Below are positions 36,201 to 43,872 of a stretch of 64,000 nucleotides of DNA, in pieces. The notes beneath the pieces were generated by a model. It worked only from the letters and a program-made list of their open reading frames with translations, did no database searches and had not been told where the DNA came from. A program made the translations under genes and the position numbers. The number at the start of each line of letters is the position of its first letter. Position 1 is the first letter of the stretch. Origin of the DNA: Seongchinamella unica (GTDB taxonomy: Bacteria > Pseudomonadota > Gammaproteobacteria > Pseudomonadales > Halieaceae); the NCBI RefSeq assembly GCF_004354085.1, contig NZ_SMSE01000002.1, positions 372,001-436,000 of the forward strand. Reading direction: 5' to 3'.

Positions 36201-36849
36201 TGCGGAAGAGGACCAGGTCAGGGTGTTCCAGGAGTTCGAGCGATTGCAGCGGGCATCACAGGCCGGAGAGGAAGGCCTTGGCCTGGGACTGGCAATTGTT
36301 TCACGCTATGCAAAATTGCTCGGACACCGCCTGCAACTGCGCTCCTGCCAGGGGCGGGGCACGATGTTTTCTGTCAACGTGACTTACGGTCGTGCCGGTC
36401 GGCAGACGGCGACCCTGCCGGACGCCCCTGGCAGTCATGACCTGGAGGGGGTGCATGTGCTGTGCCTGGATAATGACCAGCGGGTGCGAGAGGGAATGCA
36501 GCAGCTGCTGTTAACCATGGGCGCGAGGGTCCGGGTGGCGTCCGACCGGGAGCAATTGATGGCGGCTTATGATGACGCGCCCGCCCCCGATATTGTCCTG
36601 GCGGACTACCATCTCGATGGTGATGACACCGGTATTGCTGCCATGCAGGCCGCGGTTGTGAGCACCGGCCGTTCGGTCCCCTGTGTGATCATCAGCGCCG
36701 ACGACAGTGATGTCATTCGTGACCGGGCCAAAGCCGCCGGGTTTCGCTTCCTGTCAAAGCCAGTCAATGCGGCCCGGTTAAGGGCCCTGATCCTGGCCCT
36801 GGTAGAGGCAGAGCAGAACCGGGGCGCCGCTGGCCAGGCTGGTGTCTAG
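33280..36849 (+). CDS. Hybrid sensor histidine kinase with Na+/solute symporter (SLC5-like) sensor, PAS and receiver domain
   Basis: Seen: 1189 residues. Residues 1-530: about 12-13 hydrophobic helices of the sodium:solute symporter fold, as in CbrA and related kinases (YCSSWTFYGAVGSA, ISAATGMVIVATVSLAIMITNEVV). Then a linker, a PAS-7 domain (LLQGVAVVDKELRLVAWNKRYEEMF), a coiled coil, a HisKA helix with phospho-His in SATSHDLLQPINAARLF, an HATPase with NLLSNAIKYTSSG and EGLGLGLAIV, and a C-terminal receiver with Asp in DIVLADYHLDG and Lys in FLSKPVN. No DNA-binding output domain. Stop interlocks with that of the convergent lipoprotein gene. Senses probably a transported nutrient; a cognate regulator is not adjacent. 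Confidence 0.93.
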   Translation: MLTSSNLLSLALLYICILFAVAWYADRHASARDGSVHWLASSRWRGVVYALSLAVYCSSWTFYGAVGSATESAWSHTPIYLGPILMFVFGWPIIRRMLAVGARHRVTSVADYIGARYGKRQSLAILVTLVATAAVLPYIALQFKALSQAWAIVGGGSPEVEAIGGDTSLLVAIILAVFTILFGTRRLDGRERHRGMMAAVAVESVVKLAAFVAVAVLAMVYLNGLPEQAQAQHGSQALGEVSISSDFIARTLISALAILCLPRQFHVMVVEAQGTTDTRIARWLFPCYLALFMLLVVPISLAGANVFSVSESISPDVYVQLLPISLDAQWVTVAAFIGGISAATGMVIVATVSLAIMITNEVVAPIVMRINARSPAAVLKLGDSLRRIRQYAIVGILFSAWLVTQQIMEIPWLAQIGFISFLAAAQLAPAMLAGLYWRRAHGVGAIAGLLLGLLLWFYCGVLTAVLPADAGLLVSGPLGIDWLRPLNLFGLEAENRLAYATGWSLCANSLALVGLSLLLRPSRADVRQARLFTEDHTESSWDADKDYELSLIRVSQLQALLPPFMERDELVAMWQRFEDSYQQRLLPGDRAPVFVVNQVESVLARIIGATSAHQAMEQLERSQQLEYSDLASMVTDASRLHTFNRELLQTTVESLLQGVAVVDKELRLVAWNKRYEEMFDYPERFLYVGCPIERVYRFNAARGILGSGDRSQEEEVQRRLKWLREGNSHRLERVMPNGMVIDIHGNPLSQGGFVTTYIDITDYRHMVTQLEETKLELEQKVASGSQTLSDINARLREENRARARIEASLREAHQSKTRFMSATSHDLLQPINAARLFTAALKPQLANQVDDSTRHIVEQIDSSLLRAEQLIAELREISRLDSGKQLPRRSHFPVAEVLDAMEREFASMASMRGLQLDIQPSSLWLYSDQSLVTRMLQNLLSNAIKYTSSGRIVLGVRRRADGAELQVFDTGPGIAEEDQVRVFQEFERLQRASQAGEEGLGLGLAIVSRYAKLLGHRLQLRSCQGRGTMFSVNVTYGRAGRQTATLPDAPGSHDLEGVHVLCLDNDQRVREGMQQLLLTMGARVRVASDREQLMAAYDDAPAPDIVLADYHLDGDDTGIAAMQAAVVSTGRSVPCVIISADDSDVIRDRAKAAGFRFLSKPVNAARLRALILALVEAEQNRGAAGQAGV

Positions 36850-37568
36850 TCAACACCAAGCAGGCGGGCGATCCGCTGCAGGTAGGGCAGGTAGCTTGAG
36901 CTGATATCTGCTTCCAGCCCGTGACCGCCGGGTTCTCCGGACTTGCCAAACGTGGTCAGTTCGAAGGAGCCTTTAACCCGGCCCCAGCGGGTGTGCTGGT
37001 AGTGGTAGGGCTGACCCCAGGGGTCCACGGGTAGCTGGTCAATATATCCACCGGCGCGGTAATTCCGGGCAAGCCTGTCATTTTCAGGCTTTTCCACCAG
37101 CGCCTGCAGACCCGCGGATTCCAGGGGATAGCTGGTATTATCTTCGTAATAGGTCTCCAGCGTGCTTGTTAACAGCGACATATCCCGGGTGACCTTGATC
37201 AGTTCCAGGCTGGATTCGCTGAAGGGGCCTATACCACTCTCTTCAAACAGGGCAGCGGCCGGGTCGTCGGTGCACAACAGGCGCCAGTCCAGGGTGTCGG
37301 GGGATCTGTCCAGCGCACCATCAATAACGATAAACGGCGCGTTTTCCAGGGGCGGCTCATAGTAGGAAAGATAGGCGCTGTATTGTCCGCAGACAACACC
37401 GCCCGGGTAACTCGTGACGTCGCCGACTTCCAGTCCTTCCTTGATACGGAAGCTGTCGCTGAGCAATTGAGTCGCCTCGTCGACCTCAGAGGTACAGGCA
37501 GCGAGCACAGTGGCGCACAACAGCAATGTGGCGATTCGGGACAAGCTGGCGTTCTCCTTGTTGGTCAT
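36846..37568 (-). CDS. Lipoprotein with GspG-like (type II secretion pseudopilin) C-terminal domain
   Basis: Seen: 240 residues. N-terminal lipoprotein signal with lipobox VLAAC instead of a prepilin peptide; no pilin transmembrane helix. The last 100 residues match the GspG core: TSTLETYYEDNTSYPLE, LPVDPWGQPYHYQHTRWG and SFELTTFGKSGEPGGHGLEADI. The middle part is not recognised. ATG at 37568 gives the signal; the open frame upstream belongs to another gene's shadow. It ends on the same CTAG as the kinase gene, read on the other strand. Role unknown; the domain is probably reused outside type II secretion. Confidence 0.82.
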   Translation of the reverse strand: MTNKENASLSRIATLLLCATVLAACTSEVDEATQLLSDSFRIKEGLEVGDVTSYPGGVVCGQYSAYLSYYEPPLENAPFIVIDGALDRSPDTLDWRLLCTDDPAAALFEESGIGPFSESSLELIKVTRDMSLLTSTLETYYEDNTSYPLESAGLQALVEKPENDRLARNYRAGGYIDQLPVDPWGQPYHYQHTRWGRVKGSFELTTFGKSGEPGGHGLEADISSSYLPYLQRIARLLGVD

Positions 37569-37623
37569 CGTGATTCCGGCAAGTATGAATACATTAGGCA
37601 TACCGCACAATCTCGGTAGAGCC

Positions 37624-38868
37624 CTACTCGATCCAGGACCTGGGGATGTTCTCTTCCACCAGCTGGGCGATGCTGATGCTGACGATATTGTGTTCCTGGC
37701 CCACCTCCGAGGCGAACAGTGACTCCTTGCTGCTGCGGGCGATGACCATGGCGCCAGGGTATTTTTTGCGCAGCCACAGGGCCGAGCGCAGGTTTTCCTC
37801 TTCCCGGCCGGTGCCCAGCACGAACACGGTGTTGTTTCCTTCGACGTTGGCGTCCCTGCGCACCCGTTCCCAGACTTCCGGGTTGGCGACATCGCCATCA
37901 AACAGTTCACGACGATAACCGCCCATAAATTCCATCTGCTCGTCGGCGACCATGACCCGCCGTTGGGCATCCTTGTCGATGATTAACACCGTGTCCAGCT
38001 CGTCGATTGCACTGCGTTGCAGTTCTTCGAGGATGGTCTGCCCGAAACGCCCGAAGCCGGCGATGATGACCACATCCTTGGGGTCTGTTTCCTTGAAATG
38101 GTGCAACATCTGGCTGCGCACCAGGCCTGCGGCGGCCAGGTGATAGGTGTTGAAGGACTGGCAGCTCTGGGCGACCCGGGTATTGGCCATTGAGCGCATG
38201 AAGCGCAGGTTGGCGCAGTGGATGATGACCCGATTGGCGATGCCGGGGACCAGGTTGAGCAATACGCTGGCGGCCTCATAACTGCGCAGGCTGTTGTTGT
38301 CCAGGAGCAGGACTTTCCTGGCCCGCTCGGGTTTCAGTTGGCGAAGGAAAAACTCATGGGTAATATCGCCGCTGACTACCACCGCGCCGAAACTGTGCTT
38401 GAACTCCTCCCGCAGCGTCTGCTCGCCGCTGCTTACCACGACCACCGGCACCTTGCGGTCATGCTCCCTCAATACCCGCAGGTAGCTGATGCTGAGCTCG
38501 CCATCGCCAACGACAATGATGTGGTTCTTCAGCCGCTTCAGCTGCCAGAGTTGTGGCGAAAGCGCATTGAGCAGAGCGCTGATCAAACCCCAGGCCGCCA
38601 GTATGGGAGCGCCGAAGTAGGCCGTCCACACCATAATCTGGCCCAGGGGACTGCCACCAGTGGGGGTACCCAGGTCAACACCACCGACCACGAACAGGCT
38701 CAGTGCGTAGTAAGCTTTGGCCATCACCCCCGCGCTGGCCAGCTCAGGCCGCTCGGTCACAGAGACCCCGGATTCAAAGCCGATCAGTGCCAGCAGGAAA
38801 ATCACGATGGCGCCGGTGGGAAGCCAGGGAAATTTCTCAGGGGAGTATTTTTTTTGCATGGGGCGCAT
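37624..38868 (-). CDS. Two-RCK (TrkA-N) membrane protein related to potassium channels
   Basis: Seen: 414 residues. Two hydrophobic segments (LPTGAIVIFLLALIGF and IMVWTAYFGAPILAAWGLISALL) frame a pore-like loop VVGGVDLG (residues 60-67), where K+ channels have TVGYGD. Then two Rossmann RCK/TrkA-N domains: HIIVVGDGELS and VVIIAGFGRFG, with acidic ligand positions for nucleotide. Without the GYG signature it is unlikely to be an ordinary K+ channel. ATG 38868 or 38859. Next to the GspG-like lipoprotein on the same strand with 55 bp between. Confidence 0.83.
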   Translation of the reverse strand: MRPMQKKYSPEKFPWLPTGAIVIFLLALIGFESGVSVTERPELASAGVMAKAYYALSLFVVGGVDLGTPTGGSPLGQIMVWTAYFGAPILAAWGLISALLNALSPQLWQLKRLKNHIIVVGDGELSISYLRVLREHDRKVPVVVVSSGEQTLREEFKHSFGAVVVSGDITHEFFLRQLKPERARKVLLLDNNSLRSYEAASVLLNLVPGIANRVIIHCANLRFMRSMANTRVAQSCQSFNTYHLAAAGLVRSQMLHHFKETDPKDVVIIAGFGRFGQTILEELQRSAIDELDTVLIIDKDAQRRVMVADEQMEFMGGYRRELFDGDVANPEVWERVRRDANVEGNNTVFVLGTGREEENLRSALWLRKKYPGAMVIARSSKESLFASEVGQEHNIVSISIAQLVEENIPRSWIE

Positions 38869-39037
38869 GATACCCCAGGCCACCTGTCCGACGAACCAGC
38901 GAGCGCAAAACTACCTGAAATGAACGTGCTATCGGTGGCAGTCGCCTTGCCGGCAGGGTTTCGGATCGCGGAGGTGATTTGTTATTTTCGGCCACCGTGC
39001 TACATTCCTGCACTGGGAACCCGGCTGGTAATAATAA

Positions 39038-40069
39038 ATGACCCGATTGATACGCGAGCTCCCTAACCATCCGGCCCGCGTCCTGCTACCACCGTTGGAA
39101 GTGATGGAGGCGCTCGGCTACAGCGCCAGCCAGTGCCTGCTGGGTACCGGCTTGTCGTTGAGCCAACTGGCCGACCCCAACTTGCGTATCAGCCTGCAGC
39201 AGGAGTTCCGGTTTTATCGCAATACGCTTCAACTCAGCGGCAATCCGGTGATCGGACTTAAACTGGGTGAGCCTTTTATACCGCAACGCTATGGACTGTT
39301 CGGCTATGCCCTGCTCAGCGCAGAGACATTCCGCCATGCGCTGGCTATCGCGGAGAATTTCGGTCGACTTACCTTCAGCCTGTTCAGTTTCCACTACGGC
39401 GTGAGCGAATCCGGGGCCTGGTTTTCAATGGACAACCCGCCGCCCATCGAACAGGACCTCATCGATCTGTACATCGATCGGGATATGTCAGCCGCCCAGG
39501 TGGATTTTTCGGAAATCATGGGTGTTCCGTTCCCGATCGAGCGGCTGTTGATGCCGCACGATGGCAAGGGTCGGAAACAGGCTTATCGCGATCACTTTGG
39601 CTGCGCCTCGGTGGAGTTTGGTGCCGCCGATGCCCGCTTTTATTTCAGCGCTGAATTACTCGACGCGCCACTGCCCCGCGGTGATCCCGACTCCAGACGA
39701 CACTTGCAACAGCAGTGCCAGTTACTGATCGCCAAGCTGACGGCCCACGGCAGCTTTATCGACGAGGTTCGCCTGCTGATGCTGGCGCGCCCCGGGTATT
39801 TTCCGAACATTGAGTACGTGGCCGAGCGCATGGGTATGTCAACTCGAACCCTGCGGCGAAAACTCAAGAACGAAGGCAGCACCTTCAGGGACTTGCTGGA
39901 TGAGATCCGCTATGGTCTGGCCCGTGAATATCTGGGAAACACGCGCTTACCCATCGATGAAATTTCATCGTTGCTGGGCTATACCGAGGCGGCCAACTTC
40001 AGTCACGCCTTCAAACGCTGGAGTAGCCACTCTCCCAGCGCCTGGCGACAGCAGGCAGACCTTGCCTGA
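39038..40069 (+). CDS. AraC-family transcriptional regulator
   Basis: Seen: 343 residues. N-terminal ligand domain of the type (PF12625-like) found in many AraC regulators of lipid/aromatic catabolism: GLKLGEPFIPQRYGLFGYALLSAETFRHALAIAENFGRLTF. C-terminal double HTH: IEYVAERMGMSTRTLRRKLKNEGSTFRDLLDEIRYGLAREYL and ISSLLGYTEAANFSHAFKRW. Divergent from the channel-like gene and 48 bp before the DUF3604 gene, which it may regulate. Confidence 0.9.
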   Translation: MTRLIRELPNHPARVLLPPLEVMEALGYSASQCLLGTGLSLSQLADPNLRISLQQEFRFYRNTLQLSGNPVIGLKLGEPFIPQRYGLFGYALLSAETFRHALAIAENFGRLTFSLFSFHYGVSESGAWFSMDNPPPIEQDLIDLYIDRDMSAAQVDFSEIMGVPFPIERLLMPHDGKGRKQAYRDHFGCASVEFGAADARFYFSAELLDAPLPRGDPDSRRHLQQQCQLLIAKLTAHGSFIDEVRLLMLARPGYFPNIEYVAERMGMSTRTLRRKLKNEGSTFRDLLDEIRYGLAREYLGNTRLPIDEISSLLGYTEAANFSHAFKRWSSHSPSAWRQQADLA

Positions 40070-40117
40070 CGGATACATCCGCGCAATACCGGTAGCAGAA
40101 TTCGAGGAAGAGAGTTG

Positions 40118-42052
40118 ATGACAGCCTGTAAATATCGCCACTGCCGGTCTCTGGTTCGCTGGGCGCTGGTATTTTTTACCGCTCTTTACTGGCTGCCGTC
40201 CCTGGCATTGGCGACTGCTGCCGGCTACACGGAGCAGCGACAGCCCTGTGCCGATCACGATCCCCAGCGTCGCGCACTGTTTGGTGACCTGCATGTCCAC
40301 ACCCGCTATTCGCTGGATGCCAGCACCCAGGGCACCCGGACGACACCGGAACAGGCTTACCAGTTTGCCCGCGGCGAGGCCATCGGCATCCAGCCCTGGG
40401 GCGAAAATGGCGAGGCCGCCCGTTCCCTGCAACTGCGCCGGCCGCTGGATTTCGCCATGGTTTCGGACCACGCTGAATTGATCGGCGAGGTGCGTATGTG
40501 TAACACACCCGATATCGAGGGGTATAACAGTTGGCAGTGCCTGCTGTACCGGCATGTGCCGCGGGGCGCGTATTACCTGTTCAACTACATGGCGACCATG
40601 AAGCAGTCTCATCTGGGAATGTGTGGCGAGGACGGGGTCACGTGCCGACTCGCAGCACTGGTACCCTGGGCGGAAATGCAGACAGCGGCGGAGCACAGCT
40701 ATGACCGCAGCGCGGACTGTAGGTTTACGACCTTTGTCGGCTATGAATGGACCGGGATGGAGAGCGATTCGGGCGGCAACCTGCACCGCAATGTCGTGTT
40801 TCGTAACGCCCAGGTTCCGGACCTGCCGGCTGGCTTTATCGACAGCCCGTCAGCACACCTCCTCTGGCAGAGCCTGGATCGGCACTGCCTCGAGGCGGAT
40901 GGCGCCTGTGATGCCCTGGTCATTCCCCATAATTCCAACCTGAGTGCTGGCTATATGTTCAGTGGAGAGCTTGACGGCGGCGGTGTCATGAGTGCCGACT
41001 ATGCCGCGGACCGCAGGCGTTTCGAACCGCTGGTAGAAATCATGCAGCACAAGGGTGCATCTGAATGCTATTTCGCCGGCGCCCCCGGCAGTGACGAACT
41101 GTGTGCGTTTGAGCAACTTCCCAAGGACAATATCGCCGGCTACGATGCCCCGCCCGGAAAGGATACTGGCTTCGTGCGCCAGGTACTGACCGACGGCCTG
41201 GCACTGGAACAGACGCTGGGTATCAATCCCTACCAGTTGGGTGTGATCGCCAGCACGGATACCCATCTCGGCACTCCCGGGGCCGCGGAGGAGGACCGGT
41301 TCCTGGGGCATGGCGGGGCGGGTGTCCCGGCCGGTGGCGAAATACCTCCTGGGCTGCCTGACAAACTGGAGTACAACCCCGGAGGACTGGCGGTCGTCTG
41401 GGCTGAGGAAAACAGCAGGGATTCGATTTTTGCCGCATTGCGACGACGGGAGGCTTACGCCACCAGTGGTCCGCGCATCAGCAGCCGTTTTTTCGCTGGC
41501 TGGAATTTTCCTGAGGACCTGTGTGCATCGCCTGATCGCATTGCCCGGGCGTACGCGGATGGCGTACCGATGGGGGGAGAGCTGGTCGGCCGTGGGGACA
41601 CTGTCCCCGGCTTCCTGGTGGTTGCCAGCAAGGATCCGGGAACGGCGGATGCACCGGGCATGCCCCTGCAGCGGCTGCAGGTGATCAAGGGCTGGATTGA
41701 TGAACGGGGTCAGTCGCGTCACCGTGTCTTCGATGTTGCCGGCAAGGCTGACAATGGCGCCAGCGTCGATCTTGATACCTGCGAGCCCCGGGGCGAGGGC
41801 GCGGCACAGTTGTGCGCGGTCTGGCGTGACGAGGACTTCAAACCGGATCAGCGTGCTTATTACTACACGCGGGTGGTGGAAAACCCCAGTTGTCGCTGGA
41901 GCCAGCGGCAATGTGTTGCCGCTGGTGTCGATTGCGCGGTCCCGGAGACAGTTATCGAGGGCTACTCCGGCTGCTGCGCGGCTGAACACCGGCCGGTGAT
42001 CCAGGAGCGTGCCTGGTCCTCACCGATCTGGTACAGCCCGGCGGACGGCTAG
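40118..42052 (+). CDS. DUF3604 family protein (PHP-type metal hydrolase-like), exported
   Basis: Seen: 644 residues from ATG 40118, with GAGGAAGAG upstream (TTG 40115 next to it). Signal peptide or anchor WALVFFTALYWLPSLALA. PHP-like metal sites: FGDLHVHTRYSLDA and FAMVSDHAELIGEVR at the N-terminus, ALVIPHNSNLS and VIASTDTHLG further on, near the sequence GTPGAAEED. Family present in many marine bacteria, function unknown; metal-dependent hydrolase or phosphoesterase is possible. Its stop interlocks with that of the converging decarboxylase-like gene. Confidence 0.88.
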   Translation: MTACKYRHCRSLVRWALVFFTALYWLPSLALATAAGYTEQRQPCADHDPQRRALFGDLHVHTRYSLDASTQGTRTTPEQAYQFARGEAIGIQPWGENGEAARSLQLRRPLDFAMVSDHAELIGEVRMCNTPDIEGYNSWQCLLYRHVPRGAYYLFNYMATMKQSHLGMCGEDGVTCRLAALVPWAEMQTAAEHSYDRSADCRFTTFVGYEWTGMESDSGGNLHRNVVFRNAQVPDLPAGFIDSPSAHLLWQSLDRHCLEADGACDALVIPHNSNLSAGYMFSGELDGGGVMSADYAADRRRFEPLVEIMQHKGASECYFAGAPGSDELCAFEQLPKDNIAGYDAPPGKDTGFVRQVLTDGLALEQTLGINPYQLGVIASTDTHLGTPGAAEEDRFLGHGGAGVPAGGEIPPGLPDKLEYNPGGLAVVWAEENSRDSIFAALRRREAYATSGPRISSRFFAGWNFPEDLCASPDRIARAYADGVPMGGELVGRGDTVPGFLVVASKDPGTADAPGMPLQRLQVIKGWIDERGQSRHRVFDVAGKADNGASVDLDTCEPRGEGAAQLCAVWRDEDFKPDQRAYYYTRVVENPSCRWSQRQCVAAGVDCAVPETVIEGYSGCCAAEHRPVIQERAWSSPIWYSPADG

Positions 42053-43239
42053 GACGCGCTGAAGGGTGTCGCCTCGAGCACGTTGACATAGGTGCTCGAG
42101 TTGAAACCGTTGAAGTTCGTGGTGGTGGCCGAACCGTAGGCGCCGAGCAGGCCGAATTCGATATAGTCGCCGGGCTTTACGCCGCGGGGCAGGGGGGTGG
42201 TTCGGGACAGACGGTCTACCGGATCACAGGTAGGCCCGAACACGTGGTAGTGCGTATCCGGCGCAGCCAGCAGTTCTCCCTCGCGCCAGACCCTGGCCGG
42301 CAGGGTTATATCCACCAGGGACTGTTCCTGCATGCCACCGTAAACCCCGTCATTGACGAACAGGGTCTCGCCACAGTTGCGCACATGGATGATGCGGGCC
42401 AGGAGTGAAATACAGGACGCGACAATGCCCCGCCCTGGCTCACAGACCAGTTTTACCGAATCGGGGAAGTACTGGTCCCGCGCCCGGGTAATGGTCTCGA
42501 AGTAATCCTCCAGCGGTGGCAGGTTGGTGCCTGCGTAATGCTCGGGGAAACCTCCGCCGACATTGACAAATTCAAGCTCGACACCGGCCCTGGCGGTGAT
42601 GTCGGCAGCCGCCTGCAGGTAGCGTTCATACATGCCGGGGTCGGTGCATTGCGAACCCGGGTGAAAGGTTATCGCGGCCGCAGCACCCAGTGCTTTGACG
42701 GCTCGCAGCAGTGCTGTCGCAGTGGCAGTGTCCGCGCCAAATTTGCTGCCGAAATCGTAGGCGGCGCTGGCGTGATCAAGTTTGAAACGCACGGTGTACA
42801 CAACCGCCGGGTCGCCGCCGGTACAGCGCCGGATCTTTTCCAGCTCGGACATTTCATCCAGGGCGAACGAACGCACGCCATAGCGAAGGTAAGCCTCTGC
42901 GATAGCCTCTTCGGCTTTTACCGGGTTGTTGAAGTGCAGGGTTGCGCCGGGACAGTACTGGCTGACCCGCCTGACCTCGTCCAGCGAAGCCACGTCATAA
43001 TGCTGCAACCCGGTTTCGGCCAGGGTTTCCAGAACCCGTTGCTCGGGGTTGGCTTTGACCGCGTAGCTCACGGTGCCGGGAAACTGTTGCAGAAACCGCG
43101 CTGCGCGTGCCTTCAGCACCGCCGGGCAGAACAGGTACAGTGGCTCCGTCGGCTTCAATTGGCCGGTGATTTCTGCCGCGTGGCGATAGAAATTCGAGGT
43201 TTCGGGCCGGTCGAAAGCGGTTGCGACACTGCCAGTCAT
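42049..43239 (-). CDS. Type III PLP-dependent decarboxylase (ornithine decarboxylase-like)
   Basis: Decarboxylates a basic amino acid, probably ornithine or lysine, to a diamine. Seen: 396 residues of the eukaryotic-type ODC/DAP-decarboxylase fold: PLP lysine in SYAVKANPEQ, FALDEMSELEKI, FHPGSQC, GGGFPEHY, EPGRGIVAS phosphate loop and the active-site Cys in GPTCDPVDRL. ATG 43239 has AGGGTGA before it; the frame continues upstream to 43305 without such a site. Divergent from an Lrp/AsnC gene, with palindromes between, so it is likely under that regulator. Exact substrate unclear from sequence. Confidence 0.89.
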   Translation of the reverse strand: MTGSVATAFDRPETSNFYRHAAEITGQLKPTEPLYLFCPAVLKARAARFLQQFPGTVSYAVKANPEQRVLETLAETGLQHYDVASLDEVRRVSQYCPGATLHFNNPVKAEEAIAEAYLRYGVRSFALDEMSELEKIRRCTGGDPAVVYTVRFKLDHASAAYDFGSKFGADTATATALLRAVKALGAAAAITFHPGSQCTDPGMYERYLQAAADITARAGVELEFVNVGGGFPEHYAGTNLPPLEDYFETITRARDQYFPDSVKLVCEPGRGIVASCISLLARIIHVRNCGETLFVNDGVYGGMQEQSLVDITLPARVWREGELLAAPDTHYHVFGPTCDPVDRLSRTTPLPRGVKPGDYIEFGLLGAYGSATTTNFNGFNSSTYVNVLEATPFSAS

Positions 43240-43332
43240 AGTACTCACCCTGTTGGTTGCGATGGTTTTATTCTCCAGTTCGGGCCGTTCACTGAACAGT
43301 TGCAAAAACTGGTTAATATGATCAAATATGTG

Positions 43333-43361
43333 TCAAAGTGATAATTGATATTATCAAAGTG
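43333..43361. promoter_or_regulatory. Probable Lrp/AsnC operator: palindrome flanked by direct repeats
   Basis: Perfect palindrome TGATAAT-TGAT-ATTATCA at 43339-43356, overlapping two copies of TCAAAGTG (43333-43340 and 43354-43361) 21 bp apart. It ends 8 bp before the regulator's ATG, and ATGATCAAATAT lies just upstream. This suits multimeric Lrp-type binding controlling both divergent genes. Confidence 0.6.
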
Positions 43362-43368
43362 GGCATTT

Positions 43369-43803
43369 ATGGATCTCAACAAGAACGACAGGCGCCTGAT
43401 CAAGGCCCTGCAGCGCAACGCCCGGCAAACCATCAGTGAGCTGTCCCGCGAGTTGGACCTGTCGCGAACCACGGTGCAGAAACGGCTGGCCCAATTGGAG
43501 GCCAGCGGCATTATTGTGGGGTACCAGTTGAAGCTGGGAGACAGCTATCGGTCAACGACCTTCCAGGCCTACGTCAACCTGGTGGTGGACCCGCACCTGG
43601 GCACACAGGTCGCCAATGCACTGGAGCGCATGGCGGAGGTGGAGGCGTTGTATACGGTATCCGGCAAGATAGACCTGGTTGCCATCATCCGGGTGAACGC
43701 GCCGGCAGAACTGGACCAGGTACTGGACCGTATCGGTGAAATGGACGGGGTCAGGGATACTGATTCGGCTATCGTGCTATCCACCAAGTTTGATCGGCGC
43801 TGA
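43369..43803 (+). CDS. Lrp/AsnC-family transcriptional regulator
   Basis: Seen: 144 residues. N-terminal HTH: LNKNDRRLIKALQRNARQTISELSRELDLSRTTVQKRLAQLEASGII. C-terminal RAM domain with GYQLKLG, VEALYTVSGKIDLVAIIRV and GVRDTDSAIVLSTKF. ATG at 43369 fits the domain start; the upstream Met at 43345 overlaps the operator. Divergent from the decarboxylase gene. Likely senses an amino acid or the related diamine. Confidence 0.92.
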   Translation: MDLNKNDRRLIKALQRNARQTISELSRELDLSRTTVQKRLAQLEASGIIVGYQLKLGDSYRSTTFQAYVNLVVDPHLGTQVANALERMAEVEALYTVSGKIDLVAIIRVNAPAELDQVLDRIGEMDGVRDTDSAIVLSTKFDRR

Positions 43804-43872
43804 GGGCTGCGTTTGCGGCCGGCTGTCACCCGGTAAGCGGATAAATTCACTTGCGCTGCAAGTAACGCGTCA

